Below are positions 51,735 to 60,818 of a stretch of DNA of 64,000 nt, one piece after another. A program made the position numbers and the translations under genes. Origin of the DNA: DATJPR01 sp963843525 (GTDB lineage: Bacteria > Bacteroidota > Ignavibacteria > UBA10030 > UBA6906). The notes below the pieces were generated by a model that was given only the letters and a program-made list of their open reading frames with translations, had not been told where the DNA came from and searched no databases. Location of the stretch: contig CAWJKM010000006.1 in assembly GCA_963843525.1 (NCBI GenBank), positions 1 to 64,000 of the forward strand. The letters run 5' to 3'. The first letter of the stretch is position 1. Each line of letters starts with the position of its first letter.

Positions 51735-52920
51735 GCATGTCTGCCAATCGTTGTACTCCCTCATCTTTCCCCGTTCCGAGTATGCGGCGGGCGTGTAAGA
51801 ACATCTGACGGCGGTAGTCATTATAATCACGATCCGAGGGATCCAGACTGTTGATGTGGACATCCCCCGACGAATGAATGTACCTTCGCCCGCCGAGGGA
51901 CATCGCGACGTGAGTCACCCTTTCCTTCTTCTCCCCCCTTGCGCGAAAGCCAAAGAACAAAAGATCACCGGGCTGGAACTGATCGAGGGAATCTCCTCCG
52001 TCCACCGCCTTCCCGACGTATGCTTGCTGGCTCGCGTCCCGGGGAAGAAGGATGCCGCTCAGGAAATAGACCGTCTTCGTGAAGCCGGAGCAATCCATCC
52101 CTTTTGTCGACGTTCCTCCCCACAGGTACGGTATCCCCATGAACTTTTCCGCAGTCTCGACAAGTTTCGGGCCCGTGGCCGTCTGTCCGCCGAGCCACGC
52201 GCCAAAAGGCTGAGCGTCGGTCTTGCGCACAAACGCTGTCCGCCCATCAGGATATTCCACCGCATACGATGATGACAATTCCTGACCAAGGACCAGAATC
52301 GAACCGGCCACGAGATCGCTGACATAGGGCATTTCGCTGTCTTGCGTGGCGTGCGAGAATGCGTAGGTTGAAGTGACGATCACCTTCGGACGATCAAGCC
52401 AGGCATTGTAAGCGGAATCCGACATCAGCCGGAGATTGCCTTCTGTCCAACCGAGATACGCGTCAGGAGTCTGCACCAGGTACCAGCCGTCGTGTTCTCT
52501 GAGGATCTTCAACGGAGTACCGAGGAGTGCTTGCGTCGCCATCTCCGCAGCATTGTCGGGTTTGACCCTGATGTTCACCACGCTTACACACGCCAGGGCA
52601 TGAGGAGTCTGCACCACCGAAGCTTCGGGCAAAGCAGCCAGGCTATCCGCATTGACCTTCCAACCCCGGTCTTTGAGTCCGTTGACAAGTTGCCTTTTCA
52701 TCTTCGAATCCTGGATTTCGCCCTGAACCGCGATGTTCATTCCGTGCACCGAGGAGATACGCACATCAAACACCGCCACGCGTTTATCCGGGGCCAGGCG
52801 CATCCTTTCCTGATTCAGTTGAGACTGGAGTTCGGCGGGAACACCTTGTGCCGTCATACGGCTACCTCCGATCAGGAGGGCAAACGCGATACAGGTGATT
52901 CGTTTCCCTGCTTTTTTCAT
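51718..52920 (-). CDS. NlpC/P60 (C40) peptidase with SH3b domains, exported
   Basis: This 400-residue protein has a signal peptide (RITCIAFALLIGGSRMTAQ), a mixed N-terminal region, SH3b-like domains (about 112-235: VNIRVKPDNAAEMATQALLG, DGWYLVQTPDAYLGWTEGNL) and a C-terminal C40 domain with Cys277 in GMDCSGFTKTVY, His337 in VTHVAMSLGG and His349 in YIHSSGD. The YkfC-like order suggests a gamma-D-Glu-diamino-acid endopeptidase that would yield L-Ala-D-Glu, the substrate of the overlapping epimerase gene. ATG 52920 is chosen for the signal peptide; the longer frame extends towards the aspartate kinase gene. Confidence 0.9.
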   Translation of the reverse strand: MKKAGKRITCIAFALLIGGSRMTAQGVPAELQSQLNQERMRLAPDKRVAVFDVRISSVHGMNIAVQGEIQDSKMKRQLVNGLKDRGWKVNADSLAALPEASVVQTPHALACVSVVNIRVKPDNAAEMATQALLGTPLKILREHDGWYLVQTPDAYLGWTEGNLRLMSDSAYNAWLDRPKVIVTSTYAFSHATQDSEMPYVSDLVAGSILVLGQELSSSYAVEYPDGRTAFVRKTDAQPFGAWLGGQTATGPKLVETAEKFMGIPYLWGGTSTKGMDCSGFTKTVYFLSGILLPRDASQQAYVGKAVDGGDSLDQFQPGDLLFFGFRARGEKKERVTHVAMSLGGRRYIHSSGDVHINSLDPSDRDYNDYRRQMFLHARRILGTGKDEGVQRLADMHEYKR

Positions 52921-53002
52921 AGTTCTTTGCACCCGGGCTGCTCCGTGGAAGGGGGAAAAGCCTGTGACGTCGTGATGCCTGGCTCCCTTCAAACCGCCCA
53001 AT

Positions 53003-54397
53003 CTAATCGTCCAGGACGTGAACAGTCGCACTTTCGTCGACTCCCCCGAACAATTCACGATGAAGAAGCCTGACCGCCTCCTCAACGCGAGGCTCCGCGA
53101 CGATGAGCGTCAGGTTCAGATGGGAAGCGCCAAAAGAGATCATTTCAACCGGAATCTGCACCAGGGCTCCAAAAACCCGGCTCGTGAGACCTGCGGCACC
53201 CCTCACTCCTTCTCCGACAATGGTCACACTCCCCTTGCCCGCGAGCACTTCAACACTCCCGAACTCCTCAAGTTCATGCTTGAGAACGGTCAAATCCACC
53301 TTCTCCGCCACCGTAAAGGCAATACAGAATTCGGAGGTCGTGCTGTTGCGCGAACGAATGCCGTGACGGGAGAGCACGCTGAAGAGTCCATCCCAGAACA
53401 GGTACTGATCGAGTCTTTTGTATGGTCGAACCGTGACCAGGGTGACCCCCTTTTGAAATGCGATCGATTTCACCCGGGCCGCACTGTCGTGCACGGTGGC
53501 CGCATCAACGCGTGTTCCCGCACCATTACTGCGGGAGGAGTTCCTCACTTCCACCGGTATGTTCTTTTCGAACAGGGGTAACATGGTGTTGGGATGAAGG
53601 ACCTTTGCCCCAAAGTATGCCAGTTCGAAGGCTTCATCAAAGGACATCTCGCTCACCTGGCGAATGTCGCGAACAACCGTGGGATCGGCGCTGAGAATAC
53701 CATCGACATCCGTCCATATTTGGACAAGCTCCGCGTTCATCCCCGCGCCGATAATCGACGCAGAGAAATCAGAACTTTCTCTTCCCATTGTTGTCGGCAT
53801 GCCGGACTCCGTAACGCCAATGAACCCCTGCGTCACAGGAGTTTTCCCGGCCTCCACCAGGGGTTGTATGACGGTCGCGAGTCTCTCTGAGACCCGGTCC
53901 ATGAGCGGGTATGCACAACCGAAGTTGTCGTCCGTGATCATGAATTCCTTCGCGTCGACCCAGACAGCATCGATGCCGTTTGCCTGCAATCGAGCGGCGA
54001 CGAGCGCGGACGACATGCGTTCTCCGAAGGAGCAAAATGCATCGAGGGTGCGCGGCGTGAGTTCACGAAGGATGGCCACTCCCTGGACAAGTCGCGCGAT
54101 GTCATCGCGGCAGGCATGAAGGAGCTCTTCCAGAGGTCTCACCTGATCGTCATGGGAAAACAACGCTCTGGCGATGTCTCTGTGACGGTCGATAAGACCA
54201 TCAAGAATCACGAGCGCTTCCTTGTACTTCCCGACGGCTGCGGTACGCGCGGTCTGTTCAAGCTCGTTTGTCGCCTCCGCGACAGCCGAAATAACGACAA
54301 CAGGACGGAGCGGGAGGTGGGTCGTGATAATCCCTACGACGTTCTTTATCGCCACGGCATCCCTGTTGGAAGTGCCGCCGAATTTCATGACGATCAT
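53003..54397 (-). CDS. lysC: Aspartate kinase
   Basis: This 464-residue monofunctional aspartokinase begins MIVMKFGGTSNRDAVAI and has LDAFCSFGERMSSALVAARL, VTQGFIGVTESGMPTTMGR, LVQIWTDVDGILSADPTVV and FGAKVLHPNTMLP. Two ACT domains occupy the last ~150 residues (VKSIAFQKGVTLVTVRPYKR, LAGKGSVTIVGEGVRG), so feedback by lysine or threonine is likely. It makes aspartyl phosphate for lysine, threonine, methionine and diaminopimelate. It lies upstream of the murein cluster with an 82-nt gap; meso-diaminopimelate supply is a possible functional link. Confidence 0.93.
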   Translation of the reverse strand: MIVMKFGGTSNRDAVAIKNVVGIITTHLPLRPVVVISAVAEATNELEQTARTAAVGKYKEALVILDGLIDRHRDIARALFSHDDQVRPLEELLHACRDDIARLVQGVAILRELTPRTLDAFCSFGERMSSALVAARLQANGIDAVWVDAKEFMITDDNFGCAYPLMDRVSERLATVIQPLVEAGKTPVTQGFIGVTESGMPTTMGRESSDFSASIIGAGMNAELVQIWTDVDGILSADPTVVRDIRQVSEMSFDEAFELAYFGAKVLHPNTMLPLFEKNIPVEVRNSSRSNGAGTRVDAATVHDSAARVKSIAFQKGVTLVTVRPYKRLDQYLFWDGLFSVLSRHGIRSRNSTTSEFCIAFTVAEKVDLTVLKHELEEFGSVEVLAGKGSVTIVGEGVRGAAGLTSRVFGALVQIPVEMISFGASHLNLTLIVAEPRVEEAVRLLHRELFGGVDESATVHVLDD

Positions 54398-54520
54398 AGG
54401 GCGTATCGCAATCTGAGGAGGCTAAACCTGCGGTAAATATATTAAGTCAGGAAGGAAGAAGCAAAACCGCCGTCGCACTTCGCGAGCACCCGTGGTCCCT
54501 TCCTTGTCCCATCCGGATCG

Positions 54521-55408
54521 TTACTTCAGGAAAAGCATCTGTTTTGTCGCGGTGTAGCCGCCGGCCTGGAGCCGAACGAAGTACACGCCCGTGGCTACGT
54601 TCGCATTCCACACGACGGAATGATATCCGGCGGCAAGAGTATCGTCTATGAGCACGGAGACCTCCCTGCCCAGCACATCATAGATTGTCATCCGGACTTT
54701 GATTTGTCGGGGAAGTGCAAACCGGATGGTAGTGGCCGGGTTAAATGGGTTTGGATAATTCTGAAAGAGGTTGTACTCCCGGGGAAGTGCATCGTCCGGT
54801 TCCACAGCTTCTACGATCATCGTACGGAATCGGTACGCTGCCGACCAGTCACCGATACTCATTACATTCATCCCCTGCACCCGCCAGAAATAAATCGTGT
54901 AGCTGCTCAATCGGGGCGTTGCGCATATTGTATCTGCTAATCCGGTGGTATCAAGGACGATCGTCGAGAAGTCCTGATTCCTTGCCAGTTGAACATGGTA
55001 GGTAGTCGCCACCAGGCTCTTTTTCCATCGCAACAAGGTCGTCGGCAGCACATCGGTCTGGGCGTTTGCAGGAAACACGAGGACCGGTCCGGCAGGCTGC
55101 CACGTAACCACCGCCTGTGGTCGAGAATAGGGTCCCCATCCCCCCGCATTGCCTGCTCTCACCCGCCAGAAGTATCGTGTCTCTCCCTTCAGGCCACGGA
55201 CCATTCGCGTCGTATCTGAAAGGTTTGCATCGTCGAGGAAAATCCCCCCGCCAAATGTCGAGTCGACCCCAATCTGCAGACGGAACTGCGATGCATCGCC
55301 GGGGTTCCTCCAGCCGAATTGCACACTATCCGGCACCAGGATCCCCTCACCGGGTGTCACCAGGGCCGGACCGGGCGGTGCCGTGGCAACTTCGATGTTG
55401 CTGGTGTC
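54521..55408 (-). CDS. FN3 repeats and T9SS sorting domain: out-of-frame 3' part of the upstream glycosylhydrolase gene
   Basis: This frame encodes two fibronectin-like repeats (GPALVTPGEGILVPDSVQFG ... RYFWRVRAGN and GPVLVFPANAQTDVLPTTLL ... IYFWRVQGMN) and a sorting domain (YNLFQNYPNPFNPATTIRF ... YTATKQMLFLK). It has no start codon or signal peptide of its own that makes sense; the first ATG-type codon (55501) lies in shadow sequence inside the upstream gene. Removing base 55409 joins it smoothly to the upstream protein as NWNES-DTSNIEVATAPPGP. I therefore treat it as the C-terminal part of that gene, separated by a one-base shift. Confidence 0.75.
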   Translation of the reverse strand, partial: DTSNIEVATAPPGPALVTPGEGILVPDSVQFGWRNPGDASQFRLQIGVDSTFGGGIFLDDANLSDTTRMVRGLKGETRYFWRVRAGNAGGWGPYSRPQAVVTWQPAGPVLVFPANAQTDVLPTTLLRWKKSLVATTYHVQLARNQDFSTIVLDTTGLADTICATPRLSSYTIYFWRVQGMNVMSIGDWSAAYRFRTMIVEAVEPDDALPREYNLFQNYPNPFNPATTIRFALPRQIKVRMTIYDVLGREVSVLIDDTLAAGYHSVVWNANVATGVYFVRLQAGGYTATKQMLFLK

Positions 55409-56906
55409 AGCTTTCGTTCCAGTTGTGGTCGAGCGCAGTGACAAGATAGTAGTACTGTCCCTGGGTCGATTCCGGGACAGGCGGAACAATGCTGAGGGCA
55501 TTCGTGACGGATTTCAGATTTTGCGTGCTGTCAATGTCCGCGCGCTGCGGATAATGATCGAACCCGTACAGCGCATAGCGAATTGACGAATCCTGATCTC
55601 CCGGAACGATAGGCGGTTCCCACGCAAGCTCGAGTTGACGCGAGTCTTGACTGAAGGCGAATTGAATCCCGCGAACGGGGTACGGTGCGACGGTATCTCT
55701 CCACGGCATGACGGGGATGAGTGCCGGGTATCGATAGAGCGAAGACCTGAGGGAATCCCCTATCCCGCCGATGTTGCTGATAAGATAATTCGCGGTGAAC
55801 TGGATCTCGCCCGGAGCGTTTCCGGAATTCCGGTTGAATCGGATTTGCTGCGTGATTTGACTTGCATCACCAAAGCTCGCAGTGCCTATCCGGTACGTTG
55901 CCAGTCCCGGATAGAGTTGTCGACCATTCATTTGCGATGCCCACCACTGCTGGAGCAAGGCATAGTCCTGAGGCCCGCCGAATTTCCAGTAGAGTTGCGG
56001 CGCGAGATAGTCCACACTCTTCGTTACCAGCCAGTTTGTGGCGTCGCAAAATATCACGCTGTAATTGTCAGCGCCCGAAGTCCCCGGTGGCACGCCGTTT
56101 TTCCAGATTCCCCGGGGGCTCATGCCAAACTTGATCCACGGCTTTATTGCGTGGACGGTATCATTGATCGCGTGAATGAGCAGGTTCACGTTGTCCCGAC
56201 GCCAGTCTCCAAGCTGAATATCGAGAAACCCCCTTCGCTCCGTGGCAAACGTCGCCGAATCCTGGTTCGTGATCCCCTCGGCATAGAAATAATCATCCAT
56301 GTGAACGCCATCGATATCATATCGGCGCACGACGTCGGCGATCACCTGCAACACGTAGCTGCGGACCACCTGCTTGCCGGGATCCAGCATTTTCAGTTTT
56401 CCAATTTTCAGGATCCAGTCCGGATGGAGCACCGATACATGATTCGGCGCGACCGGATACAAGGTCGTGTCGCGGACGGCACGATACGGATTAAACCACG
56501 CATGGAGTTCCATCCCCCGCTTGTGCGCTTCCTGCACGGCAAACGCAAGCGGGTCGTAACCGGGGCTCACCCCTTGCTGGCCGGTGAGTACCTGCGACCA
56601 TGGTTCGTAGGGGGAGGCGTAGAGTGCATCGCATTCCGGACGCACCTGAAATACAATGGTGTTGAATCCCTGCGATTGAAGTTGATCAAGTATTGCGATG
56701 AGAGCAACCTGCTGGGATTGGGGCGTGCCGCCCGGGCTCGGCGGCCAATCGATGTTGGCGACGGTGGATATCCACGCACCCCGCAGTTCCCTCTTCGGCA
56801 GGGACTGCCCATGGGCCATTGAAACGGTCACAGCTCCGAGCACGATCAAGGACGCGATCGCACGGCGCGATATTTTCACCAGATACGCAGAAGGGTCCAT
56901 CGACAT
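55407..56906 (-). CDS. Family-10-type glycosylhydrolase (DUF187/GHL10), exported, truncated by frameshift
   Basis: This protein has 499 residues up to the stop. It has a signal peptide (AIASLIVLGAVTVSMAHGQ), then a TIM-barrel hydrolase of the GHL10/DUF187 type: LRGAWISTVANIDWP, FNTIVFQVRPECDALYAS, ELHAWFNPYRA, VVRRYDIDGVHMDDYFYAEG, KPWIKFGMSPRGIW and VDYLAPQLYWKFG. An FN3-like segment follows and stops at TGA 55407-55409 in mid-domain. Such proteins act on glycans outside the cytoplasm; substrate unknown. The expected sorting domain is in the next frame. Start 56906 or 56900; neither has a good ribosome site. Confidence 0.85.
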   Translation of the reverse strand: MSMDPSAYLVKISRRAIASLIVLGAVTVSMAHGQSLPKRELRGAWISTVANIDWPPSPGGTPQSQQVALIAILDQLQSQGFNTIVFQVRPECDALYASPYEPWSQVLTGQQGVSPGYDPLAFAVQEAHKRGMELHAWFNPYRAVRDTTLYPVAPNHVSVLHPDWILKIGKLKMLDPGKQVVRSYVLQVIADVVRRYDIDGVHMDDYFYAEGITNQDSATFATERRGFLDIQLGDWRRDNVNLLIHAINDTVHAIKPWIKFGMSPRGIWKNGVPPGTSGADNYSVIFCDATNWLVTKSVDYLAPQLYWKFGGPQDYALLQQWWASQMNGRQLYPGLATYRIGTASFGDASQITQQIRFNRNSGNAPGEIQFTANYLISNIGGIGDSLRSSLYRYPALIPVMPWRDTVAPYPVRGIQFAFSQDSRQLELAWEPPIVPGDQDSSIRYALYGFDHYPQRADIDSTQNLKSVTNALSIVPPVPESTQGQYYYLVTALDHNWNES

Positions 56907-56916
56907 GAATATTGTG

Positions 56917-56959
56917 AAAAAAACAAACGGGCGTCCAGGCTTTACGTTCCGGACGCCCG
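56917..56959 (-). terminator. Rho-independent terminator between the T9SS propeller gene and the glycosylhydrolase gene
   Basis: The minus-strand RNA has CGGGCGTCC, a 14-nt loop, then GGACGCCCG (perfect 9-bp stem), followed by a U-rich tail (UUUGUUUUUUU). It closes the TonB-receptor/PorV unit. Confidence 0.88.
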
Positions 56960-56994
56960 CTGTTGAAGAGCACACCAAACGAGGAAAAGCCTGG

Positions 56995-58416
56995 TTACTT
57001 CACCAGGGCCATCTTCTTCGTGATTCGGGCTTGACCCGATGTCAACTGGTAGATGTACGTGCCGGACGAAAGATGCATCCCGGTGAATCCGTACTTGTAG
57101 GTCCCTGGAGCAAGATTCTCGTTGACCAGGGTTGCAACTTCACGGCCAAGGAGGTCATACACACGCAGCGTGGTCTTCCCGCCGCGGGCGATCGTAAATT
57201 GAATCTCGGTGGTCGGGTTGAACGGATTCGGATAGTTCTGCGAGAGCGTGTAGTTCTCGGGGACAAAATCGAAGGTCTGCTTCAATCCGGTGACGGTCCG
57301 TTTGTACATGCGCACACCCGGGACTCCAGCGTCTCCGAATACGCACACATAGGCCGTGTCGCCCGAGGGGCTGAACGCGATTCCACGGGGGCGCTCATTC
57401 GCATTCTCGGGTTTCGCGAACACCCAGATCAGACTGTCTTTCATTGTTCCCGATGCGGGGTCATACGCATACCACGTGCTCGGCCTGTATTCGGTCACAA
57501 GTCCGGGCCAGCGGTTCGGCAGATCGTTGAACGATCCAGCGCTCATCCACAGATAGCCATCTTTCCTGTTCCAGCCGAAGGATTCGCAATCAAATCCCTT
57601 CGCAATCGTATCGCACACGCCGTACGTCACACCGCCATCGGTGCTCTTGTAATCGTACACCGCGTGATTGGTGTACCCGGCCCAATAGATATCCAATCCG
57701 TCATACGAGGCTTCGAGTGAGCGGGAGAAGCTGGTCAATGTGTCGACCGCATTGAATAAGTAATTGAAATCCTTGTCATACACTTTTAACGGCGCACCGG
57801 TAGAAGCGACGGCGTTGTCATAGATATTGCCTGCGCCGTCGATGCCGACTGCGACACCGGAGGCCCCATTCGTCGCGTTCACTTTGGCCATTCCCGTACC
57901 GTCCAGATAATTAATACGATAGAGGTAGCAGAAATAGGTCGCGATAATGTTCCCATCCTGATCGGCGCGAAGGCCACGGCCCGTATTGGGACTGTTTGAT
58001 TTGTCCCACACGAGGTGGGTGTTATTGATAAGTGAGGCGCCACCAAGCGTATCCTGCACACCATTCACGGTGACGAACTTGATGGGAGAGAATGAAGCCG
58101 GCGACCCGTCAGCGTTGTAGCAATACAACATGCGGACGGCGATTTGTTGCGGGACAATACTGTCCGGCGTGGCCACTTTGGTAAGATTGGTCATCACATT
58201 CGGAACGAGGATCGTGTCCCGGGGATAGGCATAGTAATTTTGAATCCACACCTTTCCATCGGGATCCACAGCGATACCGTGGATGTTGCCGGTCTGGACG
58301 GTATCGCCCGGAGCCAACCCCGCGGGGGGAAATACGCCGATATACTGCCACTGTCCCATTGCCATGCTGAGGGTGAAGAGCATGAGGACAATGGTTAGCG
58401 TAGCGAATCGCTTCAT
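56995..58416 (-). CDS. Secreted beta-propeller-like protein with T9SS sorting domain
   Basis: This 473-residue protein has a signal peptide (FATLTIVLMLFTLSMAMGQ), an NHL/SMP-30-like propeller (GIAVDPDGKVWIQNYYAYP, GRGLRADQDGNIIATYF, GVAVGIDGAGNIYDNAV, GIAFSPSGDTAYVCVFG) and a C-terminal sorting domain (NYTLSQNYPNPFNPTTEIQF, SGTYIYQLTSG). It is probably anchored at the surface. ATG 58416 has GGAGG 5 nt before it. It is last in the TonB/PorV unit, followed by a terminator. Confidence 0.85.
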   Translation of the reverse strand: MKRFATLTIVLMLFTLSMAMGQWQYIGVFPPAGLAPGDTVQTGNIHGIAVDPDGKVWIQNYYAYPRDTILVPNVMTNLTKVATPDSIVPQQIAVRMLYCYNADGSPASFSPIKFVTVNGVQDTLGGASLINNTHLVWDKSNSPNTGRGLRADQDGNIIATYFCYLYRINYLDGTGMAKVNATNGASGVAVGIDGAGNIYDNAVASTGAPLKVYDKDFNYLFNAVDTLTSFSRSLEASYDGLDIYWAGYTNHAVYDYKSTDGGVTYGVCDTIAKGFDCESFGWNRKDGYLWMSAGSFNDLPNRWPGLVTEYRPSTWYAYDPASGTMKDSLIWVFAKPENANERPRGIAFSPSGDTAYVCVFGDAGVPGVRMYKRTVTGLKQTFDFVPENYTLSQNYPNPFNPTTEIQFTIARGGKTTLRVYDLLGREVATLVNENLAPGTYKYGFTGMHLSSGTYIYQLTSGQARITKKMALVK

Positions 58417-58548
58417 GATTACCTCCATTTTGGTGAACTGGTGGATTGTACATCAAACAATTACTTACTTCACAGGGCGTCCGGGATATCTCCTTTCGTC
58501 AATTAATGATCATTGATGATTCGGCAGTGGTGATGACTGTTTGCTATT

Positions 58549-59772
58549 TCAGAGCCCTCTCCCATAATACGGTGCGCTGGTTTTCAGCGTATTGATCCGA
58601 ATAATCCTGTGAGTCGACGTCAGACCCTGCCTGCAAAGATAGAGATCCGTCGATTTTCCCCACGCCATGGTCAGGGTCTGCGGTTGCAGCAGACCGGGAT
58701 AAACGGGTTCGGAAGTCTTCCCCGGATGGACAATGAACAACCCCTCCGGACCGTCAGTGCCCACATAAAGATCACCGTCGGACGAGAAGGTTATTGCATA
58801 GACCCCGCCTCCTTCGTTTCCATTCAGACTGTAATACAACTCAGGAGTGCCCAGGGAATCGGACGATATCATCGGCAAGCGCCAGATCCCTTCGACTGTG
58901 TCCTTTCTTCCTCCTACATAGAGGGACCCACTGAATACGCGTACTGTGCGCATCGTGCCGGTGAATGCAAACTTCTTCACCGATTTTGCGGGGGTGATGC
59001 GGAATATCGAGCCACTGTTTCCGACGGCCCAGATGTTTGCATTCTCGTCAAAATCCAGATCGACAATGTTTCCGAGGCCGCTGCCGGACAACCACAGCGT
59101 GGGCGTGGAAGGCGTTCCGCCTGTCGGAACTGGAATTTGAAAGATGATACCGCGCCCGTACACTGCGTAGATGATCCCCCCCGGCCCGACTTTGAAGCCT
59201 GACCACTTCGTCACCCCTGCGGGGTTCGCCGCATAATCCGATCGGACACCGGCCGATGTAATCATTTTCGTCCCGAGGCCGGCACTCGTCGAAGTTGTCG
59301 TTAAAGAAACATAAATATTCCCGGTGGCGTCGCACGCGATCGCAAATCCATCTTCACCTGCCGCAACATTCCCGAATTCCGCAACAGCCGCGTCCAGCCC
59401 CACATACACCGGGGCACTGTAATCCATTGCCCCTTGAACTGATACGCGAACCGCCACCGAGTCGCTCGAGAGCAGCGGAGGAAGGACTTTCAGCTCCGTG
59501 GGTGAGGCGCTCTGGATGATGCCGAGCGAAGTATTGAAGTACACCAGCATTTTCGAAGGATCGCTGGAGAAGTTCGAGCCGGTGAGGGTCAGGACGGTCA
59601 CAGGAGCGACGGCGAACGTCGGGGTGATTGAGGTGACGACCGGCGTCGGGGCGCTTCCTTCACTCGGAGAGTAGAGGCTCGGTGGAGGGGTCTCCTTGCA
59701 ACCCGTCAGAACCGACGCACTCAGAACAAGAGCGACGAACGATGTGCGAATGATCTGCGAGCAAGAGTTCAT
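58549..59772 (-). CDS. IPT/TIG-domain lipoprotein with beta-propeller
   Basis: This 407-aa lipoprotein has a lipobox (LVLSASVLTGC, then KETPPPSLYSP), an IPT/TIG Ig-like domain (VVTSITPTFAVAPVTVLTLT, GSNFSSDPSKMLVYF) and a propeller of NHL-like blades (GFAIACDATGNIYVSL, IVDLDFDENANIWAVGNSG, YAITFSSDGDLYVGTDG). It has no sorting domain, so it is held by its lipid anchor. Its architecture parallels SusE/SusF-like surface lipoproteins only loosely. It is 19 nt downstream of the PorV-like gene. The frame upstream to 60069 is antisense-like shadow. Confidence 0.82.
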   Translation of the reverse strand: MNSCSQIIRTSFVALVLSASVLTGCKETPPPSLYSPSEGSAPTPVVTSITPTFAVAPVTVLTLTGSNFSSDPSKMLVYFNTSLGIIQSASPTELKVLPPLLSSDSVAVRVSVQGAMDYSAPVYVGLDAAVAEFGNVAAGEDGFAIACDATGNIYVSLTTTSTSAGLGTKMITSAGVRSDYAANPAGVTKWSGFKVGPGGIIYAVYGRGIIFQIPVPTGGTPSTPTLWLSGSGLGNIVDLDFDENANIWAVGNSGSIFRITPAKSVKKFAFTGTMRTVRVFSGSLYVGGRKDTVEGIWRLPMISSDSLGTPELYYSLNGNEGGGVYAITFSSDGDLYVGTDGPEGLFIVHPGKTSEPVYPGLLQPQTLTMAWGKSTDLYLCRQGLTSTHRIIRINTLKTSAPYYGRGL

Positions 59773-59791
59773 ACAACCTGTGTCCTTATGT

Positions 59792-60799
59792 TTACAATGC
59801 AAACTGGAGATTGAATCGGTGCACCGCGGTAAAGACACCGAATGGCGTATAGGCGTAATCGATTCCCAGACCGAACCCGTCGAAGTTGCGCTGGAGACCG
59901 ACCCCATAAGAGACCCCGTGTTCGTCTGCAGGACCGATGTAGCCGATCCGCAAGGAGAGGGTTTGCATGAAGGTATACTCCACCCCCACTTTGAGCTGTT
60001 CCGCATAGTCCCTTGGATGCTCTGCTTCCAGAGTAACAAGTGCGGCATGCTCTTTTTGCATGGCGTCATTCATATCCGCCAGGTCAAGAACGTTCATCGC
60101 CAGCCCGATCCGGAACGTCAACGGGAGCTGGAACCCTTCGTTGACGAACCGGAGTTCGCGTGAAAAATTCCTGACGGTCATGCCGAACGTCAGACTCTTG
60201 AATCCCGTCTTGTAGAGGATCCCGAAATCAAACGCGTAGGCACTCGCCACATTTGCGGAGGTCTCCCCCGAGAGGTTTACCTGAGCGGTACCGAGATCCT
60301 GGCGTACATATTTGATGACACCGCCGACGGAAAATTGCGAACTCAAAGCCCGGGCATAGCCGATTCCCGCCGAGAGACCCCGGGGATTAAACGTCCCGAG
60401 GTCCGTGAACCCCTGAGAGTTTGTTGCGAAGATCGTCTCATCCAGAGCCCCGTAGTCCACCGATTGCACGAACACGCCGATGACTCCGTATTCCCCGTTG
60501 AACGGGCTTATGGCGACGCTTCCGTAAAAGTGATTGATGTCGGCGATCCAGCGTGTCTGGCCGACCGCAAAACTGGAGAATCGTTCAATCCCGGCAATCC
60601 CCGCAGGGTTGAAGAAGAGACACTGGGATGACCCCTCGACGGCGGAGTATGCCTCACCGAGGGCGGCGGCCCTCGCATCGGAAGTGACGGAGAGAAACTT
60701 CAACCCGGTCTGGGCGAGTTTCTGCTGGGCACGTGCTCCATTGTCCAACACCGCCACGAGCAAAAGGAGGAGAAGAAGTAAACGTACTGCTGATTTCAT
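59792..60799 (-). CDS. PorV/PorQ-family outer-membrane protein
   Basis: This 335-residue protein has a signal peptide (LLLLLLLLVAVLDNGARAQ), then GLKFLSVTSDARAAALGEAYSAV and SSQCLFFNPAGIAGI, the hallmark N-terminus of PorV/PorQ (UPF0164-like) barrels. Beta strands follow and the tail FTAVHRFNLQFAL ends with a hydrophobic residue. PorV collects T9SS cargo at the outer membrane and passes it to the attachment machinery; several paralogues per genome are common. It lies between two T9SS-related genes. GGAG is 5 nt before the ATG. Confidence 0.85.
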   Translation of the reverse strand: MKSAVRLLLLLLLLVAVLDNGARAQQKLAQTGLKFLSVTSDARAAALGEAYSAVEGSSQCLFFNPAGIAGIERFSSFAVGQTRWIADINHFYGSVAISPFNGEYGVIGVFVQSVDYGALDETIFATNSQGFTDLGTFNPRGLSAGIGYARALSSQFSVGGVIKYVRQDLGTAQVNLSGETSANVASAYAFDFGILYKTGFKSLTFGMTVRNFSRELRFVNEGFQLPLTFRIGLAMNVLDLADMNDAMQKEHAALVTLEAEHPRDYAEQLKVGVEYTFMQTLSLRIGYIGPADEHGVSYGVGLQRNFDGFGLGIDYAYTPFGVFTAVHRFNLQFAL

Positions 60800-60818
60800 A
60801 GCGACTCCATTCCTTAAG

